Source: JAGLWW01 sp964640225
GTDB taxonomy: Archaea > Aenigmatarchaeota > Aenigmatarchaeia > PWEA01 > JAGHBM01
Direction: 5' to 3'
DNA: 64,000 nt
NCBI GenBank assembly: GCA_964640225.1
Contig: CAZXFI010000002.1
Coordinates: 1-64,000 of the forward strand
The position numbers and the translations under genes were made by a program. Under the pieces are notes generated by a model. The model was not told the DNA's origin. It did not search any database and was given only the letters and a program-made list of their open reading frames with translations. Below are positions 15,754 through 24,484 of this stretch, piece after piece (the first letter of the stretch is position 1; each line of letters starts with the position of its first letter).

Positions 15754-16432
15754 CGGTATCTCCCTTTAGTTTTATGTATATGTCCTTAAAAACTTCCTTC
15801 TGCTCGCAGGAAACTTTTCCCCCCTGGGAAAGATGAAGCAGTGGAAGGAACTTGTCCACGATTTCCTTTCTCTCCCACTTGGGCACAAGCTTGTCAAAAG
15901 TTATCTCGCCGGCTCTGAGCTCGTCAAGTATTCCGTTTATGCTCTGGTAAAGGTTTTCTATCCTTTCGTCTATGTCCTCCTCGTCCTCTATCAGTTCCTC
16001 AACCCTTCTCCTGGCCCTGATTCTCTTGTCCTCCCTTATCTCCTTTGTGCGGAAAGCCTTGTCCAGGGCGGAAACCAGCTCCTCCAATGTGACTTTTCTT
16101 CTCGGGATTCTCTTTATCGGAGTTTCAAGGTCAGGGACCTGGGACAGGTCTATCAGTTCCTCCTCCTCCTCTTTCTCCTCCTGTTTTTGTTCCTCCTCTT
16201 CCAGGAGAAGCACCACCTTCATCCTGAGAAGTATGGCGGATATTATGATTATTCTTGAGGGCACCTTGAAATCCAGAATTTCCATTTTCTTTACGTAATC
16301 AAGAAGGGCGTTCGCCAGCTTGACTATGTCTATGTCCCAGGGGTCCATGCCTTCCTCCGTGATTATGTACTCCAGGACTTCCTCCCAGTTGGACTCGGTG
16401 GAGGCCATTTTGACTATATCCTTTTCTTCCAT
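15746..16432 (-). CDS. scpA: Segregation and condensation protein ScpA
   Basis: 228 residues, the kleisin subunit. The N-terminal helical region (DPWDIDIVKLANALLDYVKKM) binds the SMC neck, an acidic Glu-rich middle (KQEEKEEEEELIDLSQV) follows, and the C-terminal winged helix (LDELRAGEITFDKLVPKWERKEIVDKFLPLLHLSQ) binds the other head. The start MEEKDIVKM was chosen because a CTTTTATC element lies about 27 bases upstream and no family homology exists before it. A longer open frame continues upstream but is low complexity. Confidence 0.88.
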   Translation of the reverse strand: MEEKDIVKMASTESNWEEVLEYIITEEGMDPWDIDIVKLANALLDYVKKMEILDFKVPSRIIIISAILLRMKVVLLLEEEEQKQEEKEEEEELIDLSQVPDLETPIKRIPRRKVTLEELVSALDKAFRTKEIREDKRIRARRRVEELIEDEEDIDERIENLYQSINGILDELRAGEITFDKLVPKWERKEIVDKFLPLLHLSQGGKVSCEQKEVFKDIYIKLKGDTDE

Positions 16433-16535
16433 GAGACTCCCTGCCGTATTCAAGAGATAAAAGCACAAACTCGCTAAAACTTTATATATTATGATTGAGA
16501 AAGTTAAATAGATTAACACCCCCGAGGTAAAATTT

Positions 16536-17018
16536 ATGTTGGGAAACAAAGGTATATCTCCGCTAATAGCCGCGGTAATCCTCATAGCGTTCGTGATAGC
16601 AGTTGCAGGGATAGCGTCAACTTTCTTCACGGGATTCACCAAGGAGCAGAAGGCAGGAGTGGAATCCAAGGCAGGGACTATAGTGGACTGCTCTGTGGCG
16701 ACGCTGGAGCTGGACGATGATGCAGTCAGCATAAACATGAACTCCACCAGCCCCGGAAACTTCAGCCTCGTGGTATCAAACACGGGGAGCGAAGACCTGA
16801 GCGGGCTTAAGGTGATAGTTTTCAACAGCACCTACGCCGGAACGTGCGTGCCAACCACCCAGAGCGTAAACATAGGACAGACTGTAACGCTGATAAACAG
16901 CTCATGCGCCGAGATGCCAAGCGGAACCGCGACAAAAGTGCAGGTAACAACGGAGTCGTGCGCCGGAGTGAAATCCGAGCTCACGAACGTAACCGGAGAA
17001 TGGAGAGTAACTGCCTGA
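16536..17018 (+). CDS. Archaeal type IV pilin-like protein
   Basis: 160 residues. The N-terminus MLGNKGISPLIAAVILIAFVI is a class III signal peptide: a short basic leader, cut after Gly in NKG/ISPL by an archaeal prepilin peptidase, then the polymerising hydrophobic helix. The rest is a Ser/Thr-rich beta domain with several N-x-S/T sites and six Cys, fitting a glycosylated, disulfide-stabilised surface pilin. GAGGTAAA precedes the ATG. No pilus ATPase or platform gene is nearby, so assembly genes must be elsewhere. Confidence 0.85.
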   Translation: MLGNKGISPLIAAVILIAFVIAVAGIASTFFTGFTKEQKAGVESKAGTIVDCSVATLELDDDAVSINMNSTSPGNFSLVVSNTGSEDLSGLKVIVFNSTYAGTCVPTTQSVNIGQTVTLINSSCAEMPSGTATKVQVTTESCAGVKSELTNVTGEWRVTA

Positions 17019-17117
17019 ATTTTATTTTTTTAAATTTCGGCTAGAATCAGCTCTATTCTCGCTCCGGTTTTTTTTTAGTTTTCATGCATTTTTAACTTGC
17101 TTAAAAATATGAAAACC

Positions 17118-19541
17118 TCAGTTTTCAGGCATTTTTATTGCCATGACTTTTGACACGCCGTCCTCCATTGATATCCCGTAGACCTGGTCGGCCATTTTTA
17201 TGGTCACGTCATTGTGGGTTATTACAATAAACTGCGCCCTTTCGGACTGCTTCTTAATGAGCATACCTATCTTCTTTGAGTTAATCTTGTCCAGCGCCGC
17301 ATCCACCTCGTCCAGGACATAAAACGGGGCTGGCTTGTACATCTGCACCGCGAAAAGGAACGCCAGCGCGGTTAGTGTCTTTTCCCCGCCCGACATGGAG
17401 TCTATGCTAAGCATCTTCTTTCCCTTGGGCCTTGCTTTTATTATAAGCCCGGACCTTATGTCTTCAGGCTCCTCAAGCTCCAGGCTTGCGGTGCCCTCTC
17501 CTATTTCCTGGAAAAGCTCCCCGAAGTTCTCGTTTACCGCGTCAAATGCCTTCATAAAGACTTCCCTTCTCCTTGATTCTACCCTTTCAACGGTTTTCAG
17601 TATGGCCTCTTTTTCCTTCACTATTCTCTGGGTTTTTTCGTTCAGGTCGTCGTAAAGCATCTTCATGCTCTCGTAGTCCTCTATGGCCTTCATGTTCACC
17701 GCGCCTATTCTCCTTAGCTTTTCCACCACGGATTTCTTCTGGCTCTGCATTGATTCAATGTCCTGCTCAAGGAAAGTTTCCATGTCCCTGTACTCCTCAA
17801 ACTCCAGCTCAAGGTTCTCTATCTGGGTTTCCAGCCTGGTTTTCTTAATCCTCAGGTCTCCCACCTTTGACTGGTAGGTGAGCTTCTTCTCGTATAGCTT
17901 CTGTCTCTTGCCCCTTATTTCCTCAAGCTCCTCTCCTATCCTGTTTATCTCTCCCTCATACTCCGTGGACTTTATCTCTTTTTCCTCTTCCTGTCTGAGC
18001 TTGCTTATCTTCTCTTCCGCCACGGCAATAAGGTCTTTCAGGTACTCGTTCTCCCCCTCAAGCGCCTTCCTGTCCTCCCTGTACTTGGAGACCTCCTGCA
18101 TCCTTGACTTTTCCTTCCTGTAGCCTCCCGTCATTGCGCCCGATTTCAGTATGAGCTCCCCGTCCAGAGTAACCATCCTGTACCTTCCCATGAGCCTCCT
18201 TGCGTTTTCCAGCCTGTCAACCACGAGCGTGTTGGCGAACACATATTTCATTGCCGGCCCGTAAAGCGGCTCGTATTCAATCAGGTTTACGGCAAAGTCT
18301 ATCACCCCAGGCGCCTCCTTGAGTTTTTCCTGGTGGTGTTTTATTTTGTTGAGCGGAAGGAAAGTTGCCCTGCCGATTCTGTCTTTCTTGAGAAAATCTA
18401 TGCACTCCGCCGCCACACTATCGTCTTTAACCACAATGTCTTTCATGCGACCTCCCGCGGCCACCTCCAGTGCAGTCTGGTATTTCGTGTCAGCGGTGAA
18501 CAAATCAGCCACGCACCCGTAAACCCCGGCCCTCTTTTTCAGCAGGGCGCTTACCTGGTCGTGCTGGGAAAGTCTTTTTATCATTTCCCCAAGCCTCTGT
18601 ATCTCCCTGAGGTTGCTCTCTATCTTGTTCCTGTGCTTGCTTATTTCAGTGTCCAGCCTGTTGTAAGCCTCTGTGTCCCTGTTCCTCTTAAGGGCCTTTG
18701 AGGTGAGTTCTTTCATCTTTTTCTGCCTTTCCTCCATGGAAGAGTCGTAGCCGCCGAATTCATTGTCCGTTTCCCGGAACTCCTTTTCCGTTTTTTCCAG
18801 CGCTTCCTTCACTGTCTTCAAATTTTCCTGTGCCATTGAAAGCTTCTTGTATATAATGGAGCCTGACAGGGCTTTCATCTGCTCGTCCAGAGTTTTGTAC
18901 TCCCTGGCAAGTTTCTCCTCCCTTTCCAACTTTTTCAGCACGTTCCTCTTCTCGTTGAGCCTTATGTCCGCCTCCTTCAGCTTGGCGTCAACCTTGGCCA
19001 GTTCGTTCTCCGCCTTAGTTTTCTTGTCCTCAAACTCCGCTATGCCCGATATCTCATCTATTATCTCCTTTCTCTGAAGGGGGGTCATCTCTATCAGGTT
19101 CGTGACGTCTCCCTGCATTATTATGTTGTGCCCGTCGGCGTATATCCCCGAGCTGGCAAGTATGTCCACTATTTTTCTCCTGTTCACGGTGCTGCCGTTC
19201 AGCTTGTATATACAGACGCCGTTCTTGTTGACCTTCCTGGTTATTTTTAAAAAATCCTCGCCTGCTATGTCACCCTGCTCGTTGTTAAGGTAAAGATTCA
19301 CCACGCCATACTTGGCGCCCGCCCTTTTCTTCCCACCGTTGAAAATAAGATGCTCCAGCCTTTCGGCCCTTATGGTCTTGGCGGACCTTATTCCCAGAAC
19401 GAAGCAGAGAGAATCAACTACGTTTGACTTCCCGGAGCCGTTGGCCCCGCATATTACGTTAAAGCCTGAAGGAAAGGGCATTGCTGTCTTGTTTGCAAAG
19501 GACTTGAATCCCTGCATTGATAGTTTTTCTATCCTTACCAT
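17118..19541 (-). CDS. smc: Chromosome segregation SMC protein with short arms
   Basis: 807 residues against about 1150-1200 for typical SMC. All functional parts are present: Walker A GANGSGKSN (32-40), hinge (about 335-475, with YGCVADLFTADTKYQTALEV and GAMTGGYRKEKSR), signature SMSGGEKTLTALAF, Walker B FYVLDEVDAALD and the H-loop VITHND. Only the two coiled-coil arms are reduced, to about 160 residues each. No stop or frame change is seen, so the shortening is genuine at this resolution. It would pair with ScpA and ScpB encoded 1 kb away. TATATAAAG lies 28 bases before the ATG. Confidence 0.9.
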   Translation of the reverse strand: MVRIEKLSMQGFKSFANKTAMPFPSGFNVICGANGSGKSNVVDSLCFVLGIRSAKTIRAERLEHLIFNGGKKRAGAKYGVVNLYLNNEQGDIAGEDFLKITRKVNKNGVCIYKLNGSTVNRRKIVDILASSGIYADGHNIIMQGDVTNLIEMTPLQRKEIIDEISGIAEFEDKKTKAENELAKVDAKLKEADIRLNEKRNVLKKLEREEKLAREYKTLDEQMKALSGSIIYKKLSMAQENLKTVKEALEKTEKEFRETDNEFGGYDSSMEERQKKMKELTSKALKRNRDTEAYNRLDTEISKHRNKIESNLREIQRLGEMIKRLSQHDQVSALLKKRAGVYGCVADLFTADTKYQTALEVAAGGRMKDIVVKDDSVAAECIDFLKKDRIGRATFLPLNKIKHHQEKLKEAPGVIDFAVNLIEYEPLYGPAMKYVFANTLVVDRLENARRLMGRYRMVTLDGELILKSGAMTGGYRKEKSRMQEVSKYREDRKALEGENEYLKDLIAVAEEKISKLRQEEEKEIKSTEYEGEINRIGEELEEIRGKRQKLYEKKLTYQSKVGDLRIKKTRLETQIENLELEFEEYRDMETFLEQDIESMQSQKKSVVEKLRRIGAVNMKAIEDYESMKMLYDDLNEKTQRIVKEKEAILKTVERVESRRREVFMKAFDAVNENFGELFQEIGEGTASLELEEPEDIRSGLIIKARPKGKKMLSIDSMSGGEKTLTALAFLFAVQMYKPAPFYVLDEVDAALDKINSKKIGMLIKKQSERAQFIVITHNDVTIKMADQVYGISMEDGVSKVMAIKMPEN

Positions 19542-19596
19542 AATTATACCTCACCGGCACCCCCTTTATATATGGAGCCGAGAACTTTAAATTTTT

Positions 19597-20202
19597 TCAG
19601 CACTTTTCAAGGCTCTCCAGAAGTTTCTTCCTAATTTTTCTTCCTATTTTCTGAGCTCCAGGCCAATCGGGCGCGTGCTGCTTCCCGTAATGGTTGCAGT
19701 AAGTGAACTGGGAGATGTTATCCCTGTCCGGAACGCGCGGCTCTTCCCTCGGGTATCCCACGGTTATGAGCGCCACGGGCCTTATTATATCCAGGCATTT
19801 TAGTATTTTCCTGACCTCGCCTTCCTCAAAGGCACCCACGCAGCAGGAGCCGAGACCCAGAGAGTGCGCGGCCAGCATTATGTTCTCCGCTGCCATACCC
19901 ATGGTCTGCAGGGCGTAAAGTTCGCCCCTTTCGCCGTAAGTTCCTTTTGCTATGTTCTCGTTAAGGCACATCGCAAGTATCAGAGGGGCGGTTTTCATCC
20001 ACATCTGGTCCAGGGACGCGCAGGCAAGCTTTTCTATGATTTCGGGGTTGTCCACAATCACGATTTCCCATGGCTGGCGGTTGCCGGCGGAGGGGGACCA
20101 TCTGCAGGCCTCAAGTAGCATACCCACCTTTTCCTGCTCCACGGGCCTGTTCTCGTACTTCCTCACGCTCCTTCTTCCCTGTATTGCCTCAAAAATATCC
20201 AT
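19597..20202 (-). CDS. Nitroreductase-family flavoprotein
   Basis: 201 residues with the FMN-binding Arg cluster RRSVRKYENRPVE, the active-site region SPSAGNRQPWE and the C-terminal GLGSCCVGAF plus VGYPREEPRVP motifs. Members use FMN and NAD(P)H to reduce nitro groups, quinones or other acceptors; the physiological substrate here is unknown. A TATA-like element precedes the start. It is divergent from the ligase gene across 65 bases. Confidence 0.88.
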   Translation of the reverse strand: MDIFEAIQGRRSVRKYENRPVEQEKVGMLLEACRWSPSAGNRQPWEIVIVDNPEIIEKLACASLDQMWMKTAPLILAMCLNENIAKGTYGERGELYALQTMGMAAENIMLAAHSLGLGSCCVGAFEEGEVRKILKCLDIIRPVALITVGYPREEPRVPDRDNISQFTYCNHYGKQHAPDWPGAQKIGRKIRKKLLESLEKC

Positions 20203-20267
20203 ATTATCACTAAGTCCTTGAAAGTTATAAATAGTTTTTTTTATTTCTTAAAAGTTTAATATTTCTT

Positions 20268-22997
20268 ATGAAGTATTCCGAGCTGACCCGGACCTACGAG
20301 AGGCTGGAGAGCACCCAGTCAAAGCTGGAAAAAGCGGACATACTCGCAGAACTTTTCAGGAAGGCCAACGACCGGGACTTGCCGAAGCTAGTTCTCCTGG
20401 CTTCGGGCCGCGTGTTCCCGTCCTATTCCAAGGAGGTTATAGGAATAGCCTCAAAGCTTATGGTAAAGGCCATAGCAAAGGCCGCTGGGTTCTCGCTGAA
20501 AGAGGTTGAGGGCAAGTTCAAGGAAACAGGGGACCTCGGGCTTACGGCGGCTTATTTCGTTGGCTCAAGGAAACAGCAGACGCTTTTCAAAAAGGACCTT
20601 GACACGGACAAGGTTTTTGAAAACCTTAGAAAACTGCCGGGCATAACCGGTTTGCGCTCGCAGGAAAAGAAGATGAACCTGATAGCGGAGCTTTTCGCCT
20701 CCGCCGGCCCGAAAGAATCCGTTTACATAACACGCACCATTCTGGAGGAGATGAGGGTGGGAGTTGCAAGGGGCATAATAAGGGATTCAATTGTCAAAGC
20801 TTTCCTTGAGCCGGAGGACAAGGAGAAAAAGAAAGAGCTTACGGAGGCGGTGGAGTACGCCTTCAACATCACGTCCGATTTCAGCAGGGTAATTGTTATA
20901 GCCAAGGAGAAAGGAGAAAAAGGCCTGAAGAGCGTCAAGGTGCATCCCGGCCGGCCCCACCACCTGATGCTCGGGGAAAAGGCCGAATCCATAAAGGAGA
21001 TAACGGACAAGTTCGGAAAGGTTGCCGTTGAGTACAAGTACGATGGCATGAGATGCGTTTCAGGTTTCACCTACATATATGTGAAGAATAAAGGCATGTT
21101 CCCGGTCAGGGATGTTAAAGTTGGTGATGAGGTTCTGACACATAAAGGAAGGTTCAGGAAAGTTATTGCTAAAAACAAGAGAAAATTGGACAAAGGAGAA
21201 AAAATATTTAGATTTTCTACATATCTTGGCAATGAATTTAAAATTACGGAAGGACACGAAATTTTAGTAAATACAAAAAGTAAAATTAAATGGGTTCCAG
21301 TAGAAAAGGTTCCCAAAGGAGCCGAAGCGGTATTTTCCATACCGCGGATTAAAAACAAAGAAAAAGTTCCAAACAAAATGGTGCTCAGTACCATAGGCAA
21401 TTACAAAAAAGAAATTAAATTAAATGAAGATTTTTTCCGTTTCATGGGCTGTTGGGTAGGCGATGGGTATTCCAACGAATATAACAATACACACAGGCTG
21501 GGAATAGTTTTCAACCAAAACAAAAGAAAAAAAATAGAGTATTACAAGAACATAATCATAAAAAAATTGGGTATATTAAAAGACAAAGTTTCTGAACATA
21601 CGCATAACGGTGGCACGAGCGTTTACTGGACAGACACGCCTTTACTTAAATGGATTTCAGCTAATTTCAGAAAAGAAGGCGGAAAAGGATGTAGAGACAA
21701 AAAACTGCCCTCTTGGTTTTGGAATATCTCTGAAAACCAATTTAAGGCCTTTTTAAAGGGATGGAAAGATGCCGATGGATATGAAGATAAAACAGGAATA
21801 GCTTCCATAATGACCAAAGAAAAGCAATTGGCTTCTCTCACCCAACTAATAGCCCTGAAATTTGGCATAATACTGGGCGTTAGAAAGGTTAGGGTAAATG
21901 ATAAAAACTATTATAAAATCATTTTTACCAAATCAAGCAAACATGCCCGCATAAAAAATAATACACTTTTTGTCAGAATCCTGAAAAAGGAGAAAATAAA
22001 ATATCCTGACCCGAGAACAATAGTTTATAATCTTCAGGTTAAAGACGATGAAAGTTATTGTACAACCATAGCTTCCTTGCATAATTGCGAAATTCACAAG
22101 AAGAACGACAAAATATGGGTTTTCACAAGAAGGCTGGACGACGTTAGCAGGCAGTTTCCGGACCTTGTGGAGCTGTGCAAAAAGGGGCTTAAGCCAGCAG
22201 AGTGCGTGGTGGAAGGCGAAGTGCTGTCCGTGGACGAAAAAGGCTACCCCAAGCCCTTCCAGAGCCTGTCGCAGAGAATACAGAGAAAATACGACATAAA
22301 GGAGATAGTAAAGAAAATACCCATACAGATAAACCTTTTTGACATAACCTACCTTAACGGGAAAATGCTTTTTGACAAGACCTTCAGCGAAAGGAGAAGG
22401 TTGCTGGAAAAATCCGTCAAATCCCGGGAAGGGAAACTGCAGCTGGCCAGGCAGATAGTCACCGATGACCCGAAAAAAGCGGGCAAATTCTACAAGGAGG
22501 CCCTCAAGGCAAGGCAGGAGGGGGTTTTTCTCAAGGTTCCCGGTTCAAAATACGTTTTCGGCAGGCACGTCAACGGCTGGTACAAGATAAAGCCCATAAT
22601 GGAGACTCTTGACCTGGTTATCGTGGCGGCCACATGGGGCGAGGGCAAGCGCTCAAAGTGGTTGAGCTCCTACGTGCTGGCCTGCAGGGACCCCGATACA
22701 GACGAGTTCCTCCCCTGCGGCATGATGGGCACGGGTCTCACGGAGGAGATGTTCCAGACCATGACGGACACTCTAGAACCCATGGTAACGGAGGAAAAAG
22801 GCAAGAACGTGAAGGTAAGGCCGAAAGTAGTCGTGGAGGTGGCCTACCAGGAGATACAGAAGTCCCCAACCTACAGGGCAGGCTACGCCCTGCGGTTCCC
22901 GAGGCTCCTTAAAATCAGGGAAGACAAGGGTCCCGAGGAGGCGGACACCCTGGAAAGGCTTGAAAAGCTTTACAAGACCCAGGGAAGAGGGGGCTGA
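20268..22997 (+). CDS. lig: ATP-dependent DNA ligase interrupted by an intein
   Basis: 909 codons encoding an archaeal ATP-dependent ligase of about 565 residues split by a 344-residue intein. The extein has the DNA-binding domain (1-220), active site EYKYDGMR with Lys257 as the adenylated residue, and after the intein CEIHKKNDKIWVFTRR, ECVVEGEV, FQSLSQRIQRKY, EGVFLK and WYKIKP motifs, then an OB fold. Splicing joins DGMR to CEIH, restoring motif I. Without splicing the enzyme should be inactive. The ligase seals nicks during replication and repair. Leader AAAGTTTAATATTTCTT provides an AT-rich promoter. Confidence 0.93.
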   Translation: MKYSELTRTYERLESTQSKLEKADILAELFRKANDRDLPKLVLLASGRVFPSYSKEVIGIASKLMVKAIAKAAGFSLKEVEGKFKETGDLGLTAAYFVGSRKQQTLFKKDLDTDKVFENLRKLPGITGLRSQEKKMNLIAELFASAGPKESVYITRTILEEMRVGVARGIIRDSIVKAFLEPEDKEKKKELTEAVEYAFNITSDFSRVIVIAKEKGEKGLKSVKVHPGRPHHLMLGEKAESIKEITDKFGKVAVEYKYDGMRCVSGFTYIYVKNKGMFPVRDVKVGDEVLTHKGRFRKVIAKNKRKLDKGEKIFRFSTYLGNEFKITEGHEILVNTKSKIKWVPVEKVPKGAEAVFSIPRIKNKEKVPNKMVLSTIGNYKKEIKLNEDFFRFMGCWVGDGYSNEYNNTHRLGIVFNQNKRKKIEYYKNIIIKKLGILKDKVSEHTHNGGTSVYWTDTPLLKWISANFRKEGGKGCRDKKLPSWFWNISENQFKAFLKGWKDADGYEDKTGIASIMTKEKQLASLTQLIALKFGIILGVRKVRVNDKNYYKIIFTKSSKHARIKNNTLFVRILKKEKIKYPDPRTIVYNLQVKDDESYCTTIASLHNCEIHKKNDKIWVFTRRLDDVSRQFPDLVELCKKGLKPAECVVEGEVLSVDEKGYPKPFQSLSQRIQRKYDIKEIVKKIPIQINLFDITYLNGKMLFDKTFSERRRLLEKSVKSREGKLQLARQIVTDDPKKAGKFYKEALKARQEGVFLKVPGSKYVFGRHVNGWYKIKPIMETLDLVIVAATWGEGKRSKWLSSYVLACRDPDTDEFLPCGMMGTGLTEEMFQTMTDTLEPMVTEEKGKNVKVRPKVVVEVAYQEIQKSPTYRAGYALRFPRLLKIREDKGPEEADTLERLEKLYKTQGRGG
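21054..22085 (+). mobile_element. Homing-type intein in the ligase active-site motif
   Basis: 344 residues. It begins with Cys (CVSGFTYIYVKNKG, block A) and ends with the splice motif IASLHN before a Cys at +1. The block B-like TEGHEI segment is present. Two LAGLIDADG-type endonuclease motifs are visible, FMGCWVGDGYSN and FLKGWKDADGYED, so it may still encode an active homing nuclease. Base use is clearly more AT-rich than the flanking ligase codons, suggesting acquisition by transfer. Insertion lies five residues after the catalytic Lys. Confidence 0.93.
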
Positions 22998-23142
22998 TTT
23001 TACGCTTGTAAAACCTCCAAAATTAAGAAAAAGTTTAAATACTTAAGAATCTCACTTTAGGTAAAGTTTAGCACTTATCAGTGACACAACACCAATAACT
23101 ATATAAATATAGAATTGAAATATTTTTTCAGGTAGATAAAAA
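22998..23142 (+). promoter_or_regulatory. Promoter region of the TrmB-like gene
   Basis: Two TATA-like elements are present, AGTTTAAATACTT near 23033 and CTATATAAATATAG near 23099. The first would give a leader of about 80 bases, containing CTTTAGGTAAAG, and the second would start close to the ATG. AGGTAG precedes the start as a weak ribosome binding site. Confidence 0.4.
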
Positions 23143-23961
23143 ATGGTAGAAGCTTTGGTAAACCAGGAAGTAATGGACACGCTAAAATCTTTGGGGCTTA
23201 ACTCTTACGAAAGAAAGCTCTACGTGACCTTGATAGGAAAGGGAACTTCAAACGCAGGGACTTTGTCTGAATTATCGGGGGTGCCCAGGTCAAGGACTTA
23301 CGACGTTCTGGAAAGCCTGGCCGACAAGGGTTTCGTGGTGATACAGTCCAGCAAGCCCTTGAAGTATGTGGCAATAGATCCAAAGGAGGCTCTGGAAAGG
23401 CTGAAAACAAACCACGAAAGCAATTACAAGGACATGGTAAAGAGAATAGAAAATGTAAAGAAAGGCAGGCATCTTGACGAGCTGCAGAAGCTTTTCAAGA
23501 ACGGCCTAAAGACGGTGGATCCAACCGAGCTTACAGGCGCCCTGAAAGGAAGAAGTTCCATGAATCAGCAGATGCAGGCTCTTTTAAGGAGTTCGGAAAA
23601 AAGCTTTTCTCTCCTGACATCATATGAAGGACTGAATGAGTTTTTTGAAAACCATTCAAAACTTGTGGAAAGCGCCGCTAAGAGGGGGGTGAAAATAAGG
23701 ATTGCCGCTCCCTTTGAAAAGGCTCCCGACGACATGGTGAAAGGCCTGAGATCTTTCGCGGACTTGAGGGACACCAAGGAAATGGATATATCGGGAAGAG
23801 TTGCCCTGGCAGACGGAAAGGAGCTTATACTCGCCCTTACAAGAGACAGCGACACGCACCCGACCCAGGATCTGCATTTTTGGTCTCACAGCAGCCACGC
23901 CACGGGGGAGGTTCTGGAGCCCCTGTTTGAAATAGTATGGAAGAATTCTTCCAAAATATAA
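23143..23961 (+). CDS. TrmB-family transcription regulator
   Basis: 272 residues. An N-terminal winged helix (about 10-80: LKSLGLNSYERKLYVTLIGKGTSNAGTLSELSGVPRSRTYDVLESLADKGFV) is followed by a coiled linker and a C-terminal TrmB ligand domain (PLD-like fold, 140-270). TrmB proteins control sugar transport and metabolism in archaea by binding sugars. No sugar operon is adjacent, so targets are elsewhere. It is monocistronic by spacing and has its own promoter. Confidence 0.85.
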   Translation: MVEALVNQEVMDTLKSLGLNSYERKLYVTLIGKGTSNAGTLSELSGVPRSRTYDVLESLADKGFVVIQSSKPLKYVAIDPKEALERLKTNHESNYKDMVKRIENVKKGRHLDELQKLFKNGLKTVDPTELTGALKGRSSMNQQMQALLRSSEKSFSLLTSYEGLNEFFENHSKLVESAAKRGVKIRIAAPFEKAPDDMVKGLRSFADLRDTKEMDISGRVALADGKELILALTRDSDTHPTQDLHFWSHSSHATGEVLEPLFEIVWKNSSKI

Positions 23962-24016
23962 GCTATTCCAACCTGTTTTCAGGTATTTTTATATTTCTTT
24001 TTAGAAAATAGTCTTT

Positions 24017-24484
24017 ATGATTGTTCCTGAGATTAACCAGATACTTGTCCTGGGGTTGATAACCATAGTTCCCTGGATAGAGCTCAGGGGATCCATCCCC
24101 TACGGTATAGGAATGGGCCTGGATTCCTGGTTCGTTTTTCTTTTTACTCTTGCCCTAAATATAGCAATAATACCCCTGATATACTGGGGTCTTGAGATTT
24201 TCTACAATAGGGTTTTCTCCAGATTCAGGGTTTGCAGGACTCTGGTGGAGAGAGTGAGGAACAGGGGGGAGAAATACATAAAGAAATACGGGATGCCCGG
24301 GCTGATAATATTCGTGGGAATACCTCTGCCGGGTACAGGAGCCTACTCAGGGGCCATCCTGGCATGGCTTCTGGGAATGAGAAAGCGCAGGGCTTTTGTA
24401 TCCATAGCTCTGGGAGTTGGCATAGCGGCTCTTGTGGTTACCCTTTTCTCTGTGGGCCTGTTCAGCTCAGTTTTCTCCTTATAA
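24017..24484 (+). CDS. Small multidrug export family membrane protein (COG2426)
   Basis: 155 residues with four or so membrane helices. The family hallmarks are visible: ELRGSIPYGIGMGL near the N-terminus and GIPLPGTGAYSGAILAWLLGM in the centre, characteristic of the putative small multi-drug export (PF06695) group related to DedA/SNARE-associated proteins. Transport has not been shown for most members, so the export label is nominal. The end overlaps the convergent aminotransferase by 23 bases. Confidence 0.85.
   Translation: MIVPEINQILVLGLITIVPWIELRGSIPYGIGMGLDSWFVFLFTLALNIAIIPLIYWGLEIFYNRVFSRFRVCRTLVERVRNRGEKYIKKYGMPGLIIFVGIPLPGTGAYSGAILAWLLGMRKRRAFVSIALGVGIAALVVTLFSVGLFSSVFSL

Noticed and set aside
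16433..16831. N-terminal extension of ScpA
   Set aside because: The upstream in-frame stretch is low-complexity, antisense to the pilin gene, and has no ScpA homology.
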